DNA of 64,000 nt, taken from positions 24,495-88,494 of the forward strand of contig NZ_LBMU02000010.1 of assembly GCF_001005085.2 (NCBI RefSeq), written 5' to 3'. This DNA is from Streptomyces humi. GTDB taxonomy: Bacteria > Actinomycetota > Actinomycetes > Streptomycetales > Streptomycetaceae. Below the pieces are notes generated by a model. The model had not been told where the DNA came from. It did not search any database and saw only the letters and a list, made by a program, of their open reading frames with translations. Shown here piece after piece: positions 18,006-25,192 of this stretch. Numbering within the stretch: position 1 is the stretch's first letter; every line of letters begins with the position of its first letter. The position numbers and the translations under genes are program-made.

Positions 18006-18034
18006 ACCATAACGCGATGTATCGCGTCCGTCGA
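18006..18034 (-). promoter_or_regulatory. Promoter of ABC exporter with operator filling the spacer
   Basis: On the minus strand TCGACG (18034-18029) and TATGGT (18011-18006) form -35 and -10 boxes exactly 17 bp apart. The spacer contains ACGCGAT-GT-ATCGCGT (18012-18027), a perfect palindrome with 7-bp arms. Binding of a TetR- or PadR-type dimer would exclude RNA polymerase. No such regulator is encoded next to the exporter. Confidence 0.65.
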
Positions 18035-18104
18035 CGGATTTTCCCGAACGAGTGAATAAACGGTCCTGACCTGTGGTTTCGCCCCGTCAGGAGGAATCAG
18101 CCGC

Positions 18105-19334
18105 TCAGTCGATGACCGTGTAACCCGCCTCGCGCAGGGCCTGGCCGACCTCCGTGCAGTGCGCCGGCCCCTTGGTCTCCAGGTGCAGTTCCACCTCCGC
18201 CTCGGACAGCCCCAGCCGGGGGTCGGTCCGGACGTGACTCACGTCGAGGACGTTGGCGTCGGCCGCCGACAGCACCCCGAGCAGCGTGGCGAGGGCCCCG
18301 GGCCGGTCGGTCAGCCGCAGCCGTACGGCCAGGTAACGGCCCTGCGCGGACATGCCGTGCCGCAGCACGCGCTGCATCAGCACCGGATCGACGTTGCCGC
18401 CGGACAGCACCGCGACGACCGGTCCGGCGAAGGCGCCGGGCTCGGCCAGCAGCGCCGCCACCGGACCCGCGCCGGCCGGTTCCACCACCAGCTTGGCCCG
18501 CTCCAGGCACAGCAGCAGCGCGGCGGAGAGCTGGTCCTCACCCACCGTACGGACCTCGTCGACCAACTCCCTGACGATCGCGAACGGCACGTCACCGGGC
18601 CGTCCCACCTTGATGCCGTCGGCCATCGTCGCCGGGTTCGCCACCGTCACCGGGTGCCCGGCCGCCAGCGAGGGCGGGTACGCGGCCGCGCCCGCCGCCT
18701 GGACGCCGACGATCCGCACGTCCGGCCTGATCGACTTCACCGCGACCGCGATCCCGGCCGCGAGCCCGCCGCCGCCCATCCCGACCACGATCGTGCCGAC
18801 CTCCGGGCACTGGTCCAGGATCTCCAGACCGACCGTGCCCTGACCGGCGATGACGTCGGGGTGGTCGAAGGGGTGGATGAACACCGCGCCGGTCTCGGCC
18901 GCGTACTCCTGGGCGGCGGCCAGCGTCTCGTCGACCACCTGGCCGTGCAGCCGCACCTCGGCGCCGTAGTGCCGGGTCGCGCTGATCTTGGGCAGGGGCG
19001 CGCCGACGGGCATGAACACCGTCGAGTGCACCCCCAGCAGCGACGAGGCCAGCGCCACGCCCTGCGCGTGGTTCCCGGCGCTGGCGGCCACCACCCCGGC
19101 GGCCCGCTCCTCGGGCAGCAGCCCGGCGATCCGGACGTAGGCGCCGCGCAGCTTGAACGAACCGGTCCGCTGGAGGTTCTCGCACTTGAGGTGCACCGGC
19201 GACCCGACCAGCTGGGACAGGTACCTGCTGCCCTCCATCGCGGTCGTCCGCGCGACGCCCGTGAGCATCTTCTGGGCGCCGCGCACGTCGTCGAGGGTCA
19301 CGGAGCGCAAGGAGTCAGCCGTGCTGTAGCTCAT
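18105..19334 (-). CDS. ilvA: Threonine dehydratase, PLP-dependent, with ACT domain
   Basis: 409 residues from ATG 19334. It deaminates threonine to 2-oxobutanoate for isoleucine synthesis or for propionyl-CoA formation. The PLP lysine is Lys61 in RTGSFKLRGAY; the phosphate-binding glycine loop is GMGGGGLAAG and the family Ser/Asn motif ASAGNHAQGVALAS is present. The C-terminal ACT domain (about 330-409; LTDRPGALATLLGVLSAADANVLDV) resembles the short single-ACT form rather than the double regulatory domain of E. coli IlvA, so a catabolic (TdcB-like) enzyme is an equally good name. It is divergent from a MarR regulator. Confidence 0.92.
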   Translation of the reverse strand: MSYSTADSLRSVTLDDVRGAQKMLTGVARTTAMEGSRYLSQLVGSPVHLKCENLQRTGSFKLRGAYVRIAGLLPEERAAGVVAASAGNHAQGVALASSLLGVHSTVFMPVGAPLPKISATRHYGAEVRLHGQVVDETLAAAQEYAAETGAVFIHPFDHPDVIAGQGTVGLEILDQCPEVGTIVVGMGGGGLAAGIAVAVKSIRPDVRIVGVQAAGAAAYPPSLAAGHPVTVANPATMADGIKVGRPGDVPFAIVRELVDEVRTVGEDQLSAALLLCLERAKLVVEPAGAGPVAALLAEPGAFAGPVVAVLSGGNVDPVLMQRVLRHGMSAQGRYLAVRLRLTDRPGALATLLGVLSAADANVLDVSHVRTDPRLGLSEAEVELHLETKGPAHCTEVGQALREAGYTVID

Positions 19335-19456
19335 GACTCGAGTCTCGCAGTTCACCGGCCGAAGGCGCGGGTGTGACCAAGCTCCGAGACCGGTTTGCGC
19401 AGCGCCGGTACGGCTCGCCCCCTGTCCGCGTACTCTGTCCCCCACACTCCAGCACT

Positions 19457-19466
19457 CTTCATGAAG
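19457..19466 (+). promoter_or_regulatory. Short palindrome before the MarR gene, possible autoregulatory operator
   Basis: CTTCATGAAG is a perfect 10-bp palindrome 13 bases before the MarR ATG and downstream of a TACTCT -10-like element (19431-19436). MarR proteins usually repress themselves from such sites. The half-sites are short, so this is tentative. Confidence 0.35.
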
Positions 19467-19479
19467 TGAGCCCCCGGCC

Positions 19480-19998
19480 ATGCCCACAACACCTGAAATG
19501 TCGATGGACATGACGACCGTCGGTGACACCGGTCTCCTCGACACGTTGCAGCACGAGGTGGCGGTGTTCGCCCGCCGTGCCGAACAGACCCGGCTCGGCG
19601 GCGTCGGGCAGGTGCGCAACTCCATGGACCGCGCCGCGTACCTGCTGCTCAACCGGCTCGACAAGGAAGGCCCCATGGGGGTCAAGGCACTCGCGGCGAG
19701 CATGGGGATCGACTCCTCGACGGTCACCCGCCAGGTGGCTCCGCTGGTCGACACCGGGCTCGTCAAGCGCACCTCGCACCCCGAGGACGGCCGGGCCGTG
19801 GTGCTCCAGCTGTCCCCGCGCGGGCTGTCCCGGCTGGAGGAAGTCCGTTCTTCGCGGCGCCAGTTGATGGCCGAGCTGACCCAGGACTGGGAGCCGCAGG
19901 AGCGCGAGACGTTCTGTGCCCTGCTGACCCGCTTCAACAGCGCCCTGTCCGCCCGGATGTCCGTGACACCGGGTACGGACGCCCCGCCGGCCTCCTGA
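19480..19998 (+). CDS. MarR-family transcriptional regulator
   Basis: 172 residues. A helical dimerisation region (about 15-60) is followed by a winged helix: GPMGVKALAASMGIDSSTVTRQVAPLVDTGLVKR is the HTH with recognition helix, and HPEDGRAVVLQLSPRGL is the wing with the conserved Asp-Gly-Arg. C-terminal helices complete the dimer. It is divergent from ilvA with a 145-bp shared region, and lies about 1.5 kb from the DrrAB exporter. Regulation of either is possible; MarR proteins commonly control exporters. No ligand can be assigned. There is no Shine-Dalgarno before ATG 19480. Confidence 0.9.
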   Translation: MPTTPEMSMDMTTVGDTGLLDTLQHEVAVFARRAEQTRLGGVGQVRNSMDRAAYLLLNRLDKEGPMGVKALAASMGIDSSTVTRQVAPLVDTGLVKRTSHPEDGRAVVLQLSPRGLSRLEEVRSSRRQLMAELTQDWEPQERETFCALLTRFNSALSARMSVTPGTDAPPAS

Positions 19999-20075
19999 AC
20001 CGACGGCCCGTCGGCGCGGTGGCCCGCACCGGGGCCTGCCGGGAACATCCGTCCCGCGCGCGTGGTGCGCGGCTC

Positions 20076-20105
20076 TTGACCGAGGGCCCGGCCCTGGCCT
20101 CATAT
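20076..20105 (+). promoter_or_regulatory. Vegetative-type promoter of sigma-like gene
   Basis: TTGACC (20076-20081) and TCATAT (20100-20105) are 18 bp apart. The -10 lies in the palindrome CTCATATGAG. The leader to GTG 20159 is about 47 nt and ends in a GGAGG-rich ribosome site. Confidence 0.5.
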
Positions 20106-20158
20106 GAGACCGGGGCCCGTCGTACCCGTGTCGGGGGCCCCGCGGAGGGGGAGGCGCG

Positions 20159-20665
20159 GTGCGTGATCGGCAGGCGTCCCAGGATGCCCGCCGGGCCCGG
20201 GAGTTCGAGGCGTTCGTCGCGGGCGCGGCCGGACGGCTGCTGCATGCCGCCACCCTGCTGACCGCCGAGCCCCCGGACGCCAACCCGCGCGCGCGGCGCC
20301 TGCTGACCCTCGCCCTCGCGCACACCTACGCGGGCTGGGACCGGCTGCGCGGCGACGACCCGTACGACCGCGCCCGCCAGCACCTCGCGCTGCGCTTCGC
20401 GAACTCCGCCTGGCACCAGTACGGCGGTCCGCTGAGCCGGACCCGTCCGCACCCCGGCACCACCCTCGCCGCGCTCACCCCGCAGGAACGTCTGGTCCTG
20501 GTGCTGCGGCTGTACGAGGGGGTCGCGGAGGAGCAGACGGCGGCACTGCTGGGCCTGCCCACGGAACGCGTGCACCTGCTCTGCGACCGGGCGACGGCCA
20601 CCCTGCTGCACCCGCCCGGCAGGGCGGCGCGCACCCTCCTCGGCGCGAAGCCGGCACCGTCGTGA
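20159..20665 (+). CDS. Degenerate ECF/SigE-like sigma-factor-related protein
   Basis: 168 residues from GTG 20159 behind GGAGGGGGAGG. The C-terminal half keeps a sigma region-4-like helix-turn-helix (LTPQERLVLVLRLYEGVAEEQTAALLGLPTERVHLL). The N-terminal half aligns only in outline with sigma region 2 (EFEAFVAGAAGRLLHAATLLTAE) and lacks the acidic DAEDLVQ-type core-binding motif, which is replaced by a Pro/Arg-rich stretch. It may be a divergent ECF factor or a sigma-derived regulator that does not bind core polymerase. The next gene overlaps by GTGA and encodes a small membrane protein, which could act as its anti-sigma partner (inference from position). Confidence 0.75.
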   Translation: MRDRQASQDARRAREFEAFVAGAAGRLLHAATLLTAEPPDANPRARRLLTLALAHTYAGWDRLRGDDPYDRARQHLALRFANSAWHQYGGPLSRTRPHPGTTLAALTPQERLVLVLRLYEGVAEEQTAALLGLPTERVHLLCDRATATLLHPPGRAARTLLGAKPAPS

Positions 20666-20910
20666 ACCGGATCGAGCGCGAGGCGGCCGCCCGCCGGCTC
20701 ATGGAGCGCACCCCGCCCCCGGTACCGCCCGACCTCCACGGCGAGGTGCTGCGGCGGGGCGGCCGCATGCTGCGGCGCCGGCGCCGGACCCGCAGGCTGC
20801 TGTGGCTGCTGCTGTGCGCGGCCGCGGTGGCGTTCACCGTGTGGGCGGCCACCGTCCACCCGTGGGCGGAGCCGCCGTCCACGACGACCCCGCCCGTCAG
20901 CAACTGGTGA
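20662..20910 (+). CDS. Small membrane protein coupled to sigma-like gene
   Basis: 82 residues, GTG start overlapping the upstream stop by four bases, so production is tied to the sigma-like protein. A basic, Arg-rich cytoplasmic N-terminus (about 1-45, with MLRRRRRTRR) precedes one membrane helix (LLWLLLCAAAVAFTVWAATV) and a short Pro/Thr-rich outside tail. It has no zinc-binding HxxxCxxC anti-sigma motif. The topology fits a minimal membrane anchor for the upstream protein. It ends 5 bases from the convergent metB stop. Confidence 0.75.
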   Translation: MNRIEREAAARRLMERTPPPVPPDLHGEVLRRGGRMLRRRRRTRRLLWLLLCAAAVAFTVWAATVHPWAEPPSTTTPPVSNW

Positions 20911-20914
20911 CCGG

Positions 20915-22069
20915 TCAGCCGAGCGCCTGCTTCAGGTCTTCCAGCAGGTCGTCGACGTTCTCGATGCCCACGGACAGCCGCACCAGGTCGGCGGGCACCT
21001 CCAGGGCGGAGCCCGCCGCCGACGCGTGCGTCATCCGTCCCGGGTGCTCGATCAGCGACTCGACCCCGCCGAGGGACTCGCCGAGGGTGAAGACCTTGGC
21101 GCGGTCGCAGACCGCGACGGCCGCCTCCTCGCCGCCCTCGACCTGGAAGGAGACCATGCCGCCGAAGGCCTTCATCTGCTTGGCGGCGGTCTCGTGCCCC
21201 GGGTGCTCGGGCAGGCCCGGGTAGAGGACACGCGTCACGCGCGCGTGCCGGCTCAGCATGTCGGCGATCCGGGTGGCGTTCTCGCTGTGCCGGTCCATGC
21301 GCACCGCGAGCGTCTTGGTGCCGCGCAGCACCAGCCAGGAGTCGAACGGCCCGGCGACCGCGCCCATGGCGTTCTGGTGGTACGCCAGCTCCTCGCCCAG
21401 CGTCTGGTCCGACACGATCAGCGCACCGCCGACCACGTCCGAGTGACCGCCCATGTACTTCGTCAGCGAGTGCACGACCACGTCCGCGCCGAGGGAGAGC
21501 GGCTGCTGGAGGTACGGCGTGGCGAAGGTGTTGTCGACGACGAGCCGGGCGCCCGCGTCGTGCGCGACCTGGGCGACGGCGGCGATGTCGGTGATGCCCA
21601 GCAGCGGGTTGGACGGGGTCTCCACCCAGACCGCCCTGGTCTTCGGGGTGATCGCGGCGCGCACGGCGGCCGGGTCGCTGGTGTCGGCGACCGACCACTC
21701 CACGCCCCACCGGGAGACGACCTTCGCGAACAGCCGGAACGTGCCGCCGTAGGCGTCGTTCGGGATGACCACGTGGTCGCCGGGGCTGAGCAGCGTGCGC
21801 AGCAGGGCGTCCTCCGCCGCCAGGCCGGACGCGAACGCCAGCCCGCGGCGCCCGCCCTCGAGCGCGGCGAGGTTCTCCTCCAGGGCGGTCCTGGTGGGGT
21901 TGGCGCTACGGCTGTACTCGTAGCCACCGCGCAGGCCGCCGACGCCGTCCTGCTTGTAGGTCGAGACCTGGTAGATCGGCGGTACGACCGCACCGGTGAG
22001 GGGGTCCGCCGTGTTGCCCGCGTGGATGGCGAGGGTCTCGAAGTGCTGACTGATGTGCCTGTCGCTCAT
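20915..22069 (-). CDS. metB: Cystathionine gamma-synthase / gamma-lyase family PLP enzyme
   Basis: 384 residues from ATG 22069; 30 further in-frame codons upstream are rejected as they enter the hairpin region. It joins O-acylhomoserine and cysteine into cystathionine, or cleaves cystathionine in reverse transsulfuration. PLP Lys204 lies in HSLTKYMGGHSDVVGG; family motifs YSRSANPTR, FASGLAAEDA and WVETPSNPLLGITD are intact. Synthase and lyase cannot be separated by eye; the synthase name follows the usual actinobacterial annotation. It is monocistronic, divergent from the hypothetical gene at 22189. A TAGGCT -10-like box (22083-22078) just upstream leaves almost no leader, so a SAM riboswitch is excluded. 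Confidence 0.9.
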   Translation of the reverse strand: MSDRHISQHFETLAIHAGNTADPLTGAVVPPIYQVSTYKQDGVGGLRGGYEYSRSANPTRTALEENLAALEGGRRGLAFASGLAAEDALLRTLLSPGDHVVIPNDAYGGTFRLFAKVVSRWGVEWSVADTSDPAAVRAAITPKTRAVWVETPSNPLLGITDIAAVAQVAHDAGARLVVDNTFATPYLQQPLSLGADVVVHSLTKYMGGHSDVVGGALIVSDQTLGEELAYHQNAMGAVAGPFDSWLVLRGTKTLAVRMDRHSENATRIADMLSRHARVTRVLYPGLPEHPGHETAAKQMKAFGGMVSFQVEGGEEAAVAVCDRAKVFTLGESLGGVESLIEHPGRMTHASAAGSALEVPADLVRLSVGIENVDDLLEDLKQALG

Positions 22070-22091
22070 GAGTAGTGAGCCTAGTGCTCCC

Positions 22092-22122
22092 GCGCGCCCG
22101 GCGCGTTTTCCACCGGGCGCGC
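22092..22122. repeat. GC-rich inverted repeat between metB and the divergent gene
   Basis: GCGCGCCCGG (22092-22101) and its exact complement (22113-22122) flank an 11-nt spacer. It sits between two divergent starts, so it is not a terminator for either gene; a cruciform or operator role is possible. Confidence 0.6.
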
Positions 22123-22188
22123 CACCGGTTGTCCACAGGCCACGGGACCGGTTGGCCAATTGTCGGCGCCGTCTGGTTCGCTTGACTC

Positions 22189-23307
22189 ATGGCGATTCTC
22201 TGGACCCTGATGGCGCTGCTCCTGCTGAGCTTCGCGCTGCTCCCCGTCCTGCGGCGGCGGCGCGGCATGATCGAGCGGGTCCACCCGGGCCACCCGGACG
22301 CCGCCGACCCGGCGGACTACGGATTCGTGCGCGAGGAGGACCTGGACGTCCGCCTGCCCGGCCCCGACCAGGACCTGCTCGACGTCCTCGACGTCGTGCA
22401 GCGCACCCAGGACTACCGGGCGGCGGCCCAGCTGCTCGCGGGCACGGAGATCACGGGCGAGGTGCGCTGGCAGCGGGTCCAGGCCTTCGCCGGCGCGGCG
22501 GCCCTGGAGCTCCAGGAGCGGCCGGGCGGGGTCAGCGAGACGCCGGGCGGCCAGTGGCTGCGGGTGTGGCGGGCCGAGCAGCCCAAGGACGCGGGCGGTG
22601 CCGCCGTGCACGCGGAGTTCCTGGCGCAGCAGGCGTGGCGGACGTCGACACCGGGCACCGACGACTTCCGGATCATCATGGAGGAGGCCAGGGACGCCTG
22701 CGGGCAGGCGGCGCTGCTGTCCCCCGGCGACCCGGTGCCGTACGTCACCGAGCTGTCGGTGGCCCGCGGGCTGAACTGCCCGCAGCCCGAGTTCGAGAAA
22801 CTGTGGCTGAAGATCCTGGACCGCGCGCCCACGCACATGGGGGCGCACCTGGCGGCCCTGCACTACTGGTGCGAGAAGTGGCACGGTTCGCGCGAGCTGG
22901 CGTACTCCTTCGCGGAGGCCGCCGCCGCCCGTGCCCCGCGGGGCTCGCTGCTGGCCGCGCTGCCGTTGTTCGCTGTCTTCGAGCACCTGCCCGAGGTCAA
23001 CCTGGTGGCGGGCTTCTACCAGAGCGAGGTCGTCACCAAGGCGGTCCACGGCGCCCTGCACGCCGTGCACGCGGCCCGCCAGGACGACCCGATGCTCGCC
23101 CACGTCCGGCATCTGCTGGTCTTCTTCCTGGTGCGCTCCGAGCGCTGGTCGGAAGCCATGGGGGAGCTGATAGGCGTGGACGGGCACGTGGGGGCCCTGC
23201 CGTGGACGCTGTCGGCGAACCCGGCCGCCGAGTTCGCCCTCTACCGCGCGCTCGCGGTGGCCGGCTACGAGGCGAACGGCGGGAGCCCGGCGACGCTGCG
23301 GAGCTGA
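22189..23307 (+). CDS. Conserved hypothetical protein with N-terminal membrane anchor
   Basis: 372 residues. One N-terminal membrane helix (ILWTLMALLLLSFALLPVL) followed by RRRR fixes the remainder in the cytoplasm. The long body is helical and rich in Ala, Leu and aromatic residues (WLRVWRAEQP, YWCEKWHGSRELAYSFAEAAAA, EHLPEVNLVAGFYQSEVVTKAVHGALHAVHAARQDDPML), resembling TPR-like or Sel1-like scaffolds without a clear repeat. I recognise no catalytic motif. There is no Shine-Dalgarno before ATG 22189, so it may be leaderless. It is divergent from metB. Confidence 0.85.
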   Translation: MAILWTLMALLLLSFALLPVLRRRRGMIERVHPGHPDAADPADYGFVREEDLDVRLPGPDQDLLDVLDVVQRTQDYRAAAQLLAGTEITGEVRWQRVQAFAGAAALELQERPGGVSETPGGQWLRVWRAEQPKDAGGAAVHAEFLAQQAWRTSTPGTDDFRIIMEEARDACGQAALLSPGDPVPYVTELSVARGLNCPQPEFEKLWLKILDRAPTHMGAHLAALHYWCEKWHGSRELAYSFAEAAAARAPRGSLLAALPLFAVFEHLPEVNLVAGFYQSEVVTKAVHGALHAVHAARQDDPMLAHVRHLLVFFLVRSERWSEAMGELIGVDGHVGALPWTLSANPAAEFALYRALAVAGYEANGGSPATLRS

Positions 23308-23340
23308 GGGCACCGGAGCAGAAAGGCCGTCCTGCCGGCC

Positions 23341-23408
23341 GCGGGCGAGTGGGGGTCGGTCGCGCGGGCGAGTGGGGGTCGGTCGCGCGGGCGAGAGGGG
23401 TCGGTCGC
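23341..23408 (+). repeat. Three tandem copies of a 23-bp GC-rich unit
   Basis: Units at 23341-23363, 23364-23386 (identical) and 23387-23408 (one base shorter, one change). They contain GTGGGGGTCGGTCGC, related to the dispersed repeat family found elsewhere in the window. They fill most of the 231-bp gap before the M48 protease gene. Confidence 0.9.
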
Positions 23409-23538
23409 CCGGTTCGTCGCGCCCCTGTCGGGTGCGGACGGCCGGCGGCGTTCGACCGGTCCCGCATCCCGCACGTCTGTTCGTTCTTCATGTCGTTGTC
23501 GGTTCCCCGTTCCGGGGTCCTGTGGGGGGATCTGCCCG

Positions 23539-25173
23539 ATGGGCGCAACTCTGCGGGCGCTGCGCGCCCTTGTGCTGTTCTGCGGTTTCTATCTGCTGAG
23601 CCTCGTCGTGCTGGCGGTGGCGGTCGCCGTCGACGCGGCGGCGGTCACCTGGGCGCCCGGCGCCCTCGCCGGGAAGGTGGTGATCGTCTCCCTGCTGCTG
23701 GCACTGCCGGTGGTGCGGGGCCTGTTCATGCTCCGCACGCCCGAGGACGAGGGCCTGGCCGGGCTGCCGGTCACCGCGGCCGACGAGCCCCGGCTCTGGG
23801 AGCTGGTGCGGGAGCTCGCGGCGGCGACGGGCACCCGCGCGCCGGAGACCGTCGTACTCACCGGTGACGTCAACGCGTCGGTCAGCGAGCGGCCCCGGCT
23901 GCTCGGCCTGCGCCCCGGGCCGCGCCGCCTCCATCTCGGTGTGCCGCTGCTGACCGGGCTGACCGAGGCCCAGCTGAGGGCCGTGCTCGCCCACGAGTAC
24001 GGGCACTTCACCGGTGGCGACACCCGGCTGTCGGCGCTCGTCGTACGCGGCCGGGCGCAGATCGCGCGGACCGTAGGGCACTTCCACGCGAAGGCCGACG
24101 GCAAGGAGGCCGCCGAGCGCGTCCGGCAGGAGAAGGCCGCCGCGAAGCGAACCGCGAAGGGCAAGCAGGCCAAGGAGGTCGACACCGCGGGCGCCGGGTT
24201 CGTCTACCGGCTGATGGCGGCGCTCTACACGGCGTACGCGAAGTTCTACCTGAGGGCCACGCTGTCGACGGCCCGCGCGCAGGAGTACGCCGCCGATCTG
24301 GCCGCCGCGCGGATCACCGGCCGGGACGCGACCGCGTCGGCGCTCCGCGAGATCCCGGTCCTGGACGCGGCGCACGGCTTCTACCTGGAGTCGTACGCCA
24401 CGCTCGGCCTGCCGGCCCGGCAACTGCCGCCGCGCGGACAGCTCTTCGGGGGTTTCGGCCGGATGCTGACGGCGCGCGCGCCGGAGCTGGCGAGGCTGCG
24501 GGAGCGGCTGCCGGCGGAGCCCGCGTCGCCGTACGACTCGCATCCGCCGATCGCCGACCGGGTGCTGCGCGTCGAGGCGCTGCCCGCCGACGGGCGCGGC
24601 GGGGAGACCGGCGGTCCGGCGCTCGCGCTGCTCACCGACCCGGCCCGGACGCTGGCGGCGCTGGAGGACGCGGTGCTGAGCGACGAGGTGCGGCAGTTCG
24701 CGCGCGCCGCCGAGTGGGAGCAGTTGCTGGACTCGTCGATGGCGGCGGGCCTGGCCTCGCTCGACACCCCGCTGCACCGCGCGCTGGCCGCCTGCACCGA
24801 GGACCGGCCGACGCTGCCCGCGCTGCTCGCCCTGATCGACGCGGGCGGGCTGTGGCAGCTGGCCGAGCGTCTCCCGTCGCCCGCCCAGGCGCCGGCCCCC
24901 GGGGACCCGGCCTTCCGGGAGGCGGTGCGGCCGGTGCTGCGGGACTCGTTGCGGAGCATGGTGCTGGCGGAGTTCAGTGCCCGGTCGCTGCTGCACTGGG
25001 AGTTCTCCTGGGCCCGGCCGGCGGCGGTGCGACTGCCCGGCTCGGCGTCCGACCTGGTCGGCGAGGCGGGCACCGAGGCCGCGCTGCACGCGGCGGTGGC
25101 CGCGGCACTGGCCGACGCCCCCGACACCGCGCCCCTGCGGGCCCTGCTGCCGCCGGCCCCGCAGCCGGCGTGA
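23539..25173 (+). CDS. M48-family membrane zinc metalloprotease
   Basis: 544 residues. Two N-terminal membrane helices (about 9-32 and 43-66) precede a zincin domain with HEYGH at 152-156 and the third ligand Glu249 in QEYAADLAAA (ExxxD), the M48 (Ste24/HtpX) pattern. A Lys/Ala-rich insert (about 180-215) lies between them. It probably degrades membrane or envelope proteins. The C-terminal 250 residues, with DSHPPIADRVLRVEALPADG and helical Ala-rich sequence, exceed HtpX length and may be a regulatory or substrate-holding domain. It appears monocistronic, convergent with the haloperoxidase-like gene. Confidence 0.92.
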   Translation: MGATLRALRALVLFCGFYLLSLVVLAVAVAVDAAAVTWAPGALAGKVVIVSLLLALPVVRGLFMLRTPEDEGLAGLPVTAADEPRLWELVRELAAATGTRAPETVVLTGDVNASVSERPRLLGLRPGPRRLHLGVPLLTGLTEAQLRAVLAHEYGHFTGGDTRLSALVVRGRAQIARTVGHFHAKADGKEAAERVRQEKAAAKRTAKGKQAKEVDTAGAGFVYRLMAALYTAYAKFYLRATLSTARAQEYAADLAAARITGRDATASALREIPVLDAAHGFYLESYATLGLPARQLPPRGQLFGGFGRMLTARAPELARLRERLPAEPASPYDSHPPIADRVLRVEALPADGRGGETGGPALALLTDPARTLAALEDAVLSDEVRQFARAAEWEQLLDSSMAAGLASLDTPLHRALAACTEDRPTLPALLALIDAGGLWQLAERLPSPAQAPAPGDPAFREAVRPVLRDSLRSMVLAEFSARSLLHWEFSWARPAAVRLPGSASDLVGEAGTEAALHAAVAAALADAPDTAPLRALLPPAPQPA

Positions 25174-25192
25174 GCGGGTTCCGCTCCGTGGT

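Noticed and set aside
22070..22188. SAM riboswitch before metB
   Set aside because: The possible leader is only a few bases if the -10 at 22083-22078 is real, and there is no room for S-box structure.
23341..23408. CRISPR array
   Set aside because: Units are directly adjacent with no spacers between them, and no cas genes are in the window.
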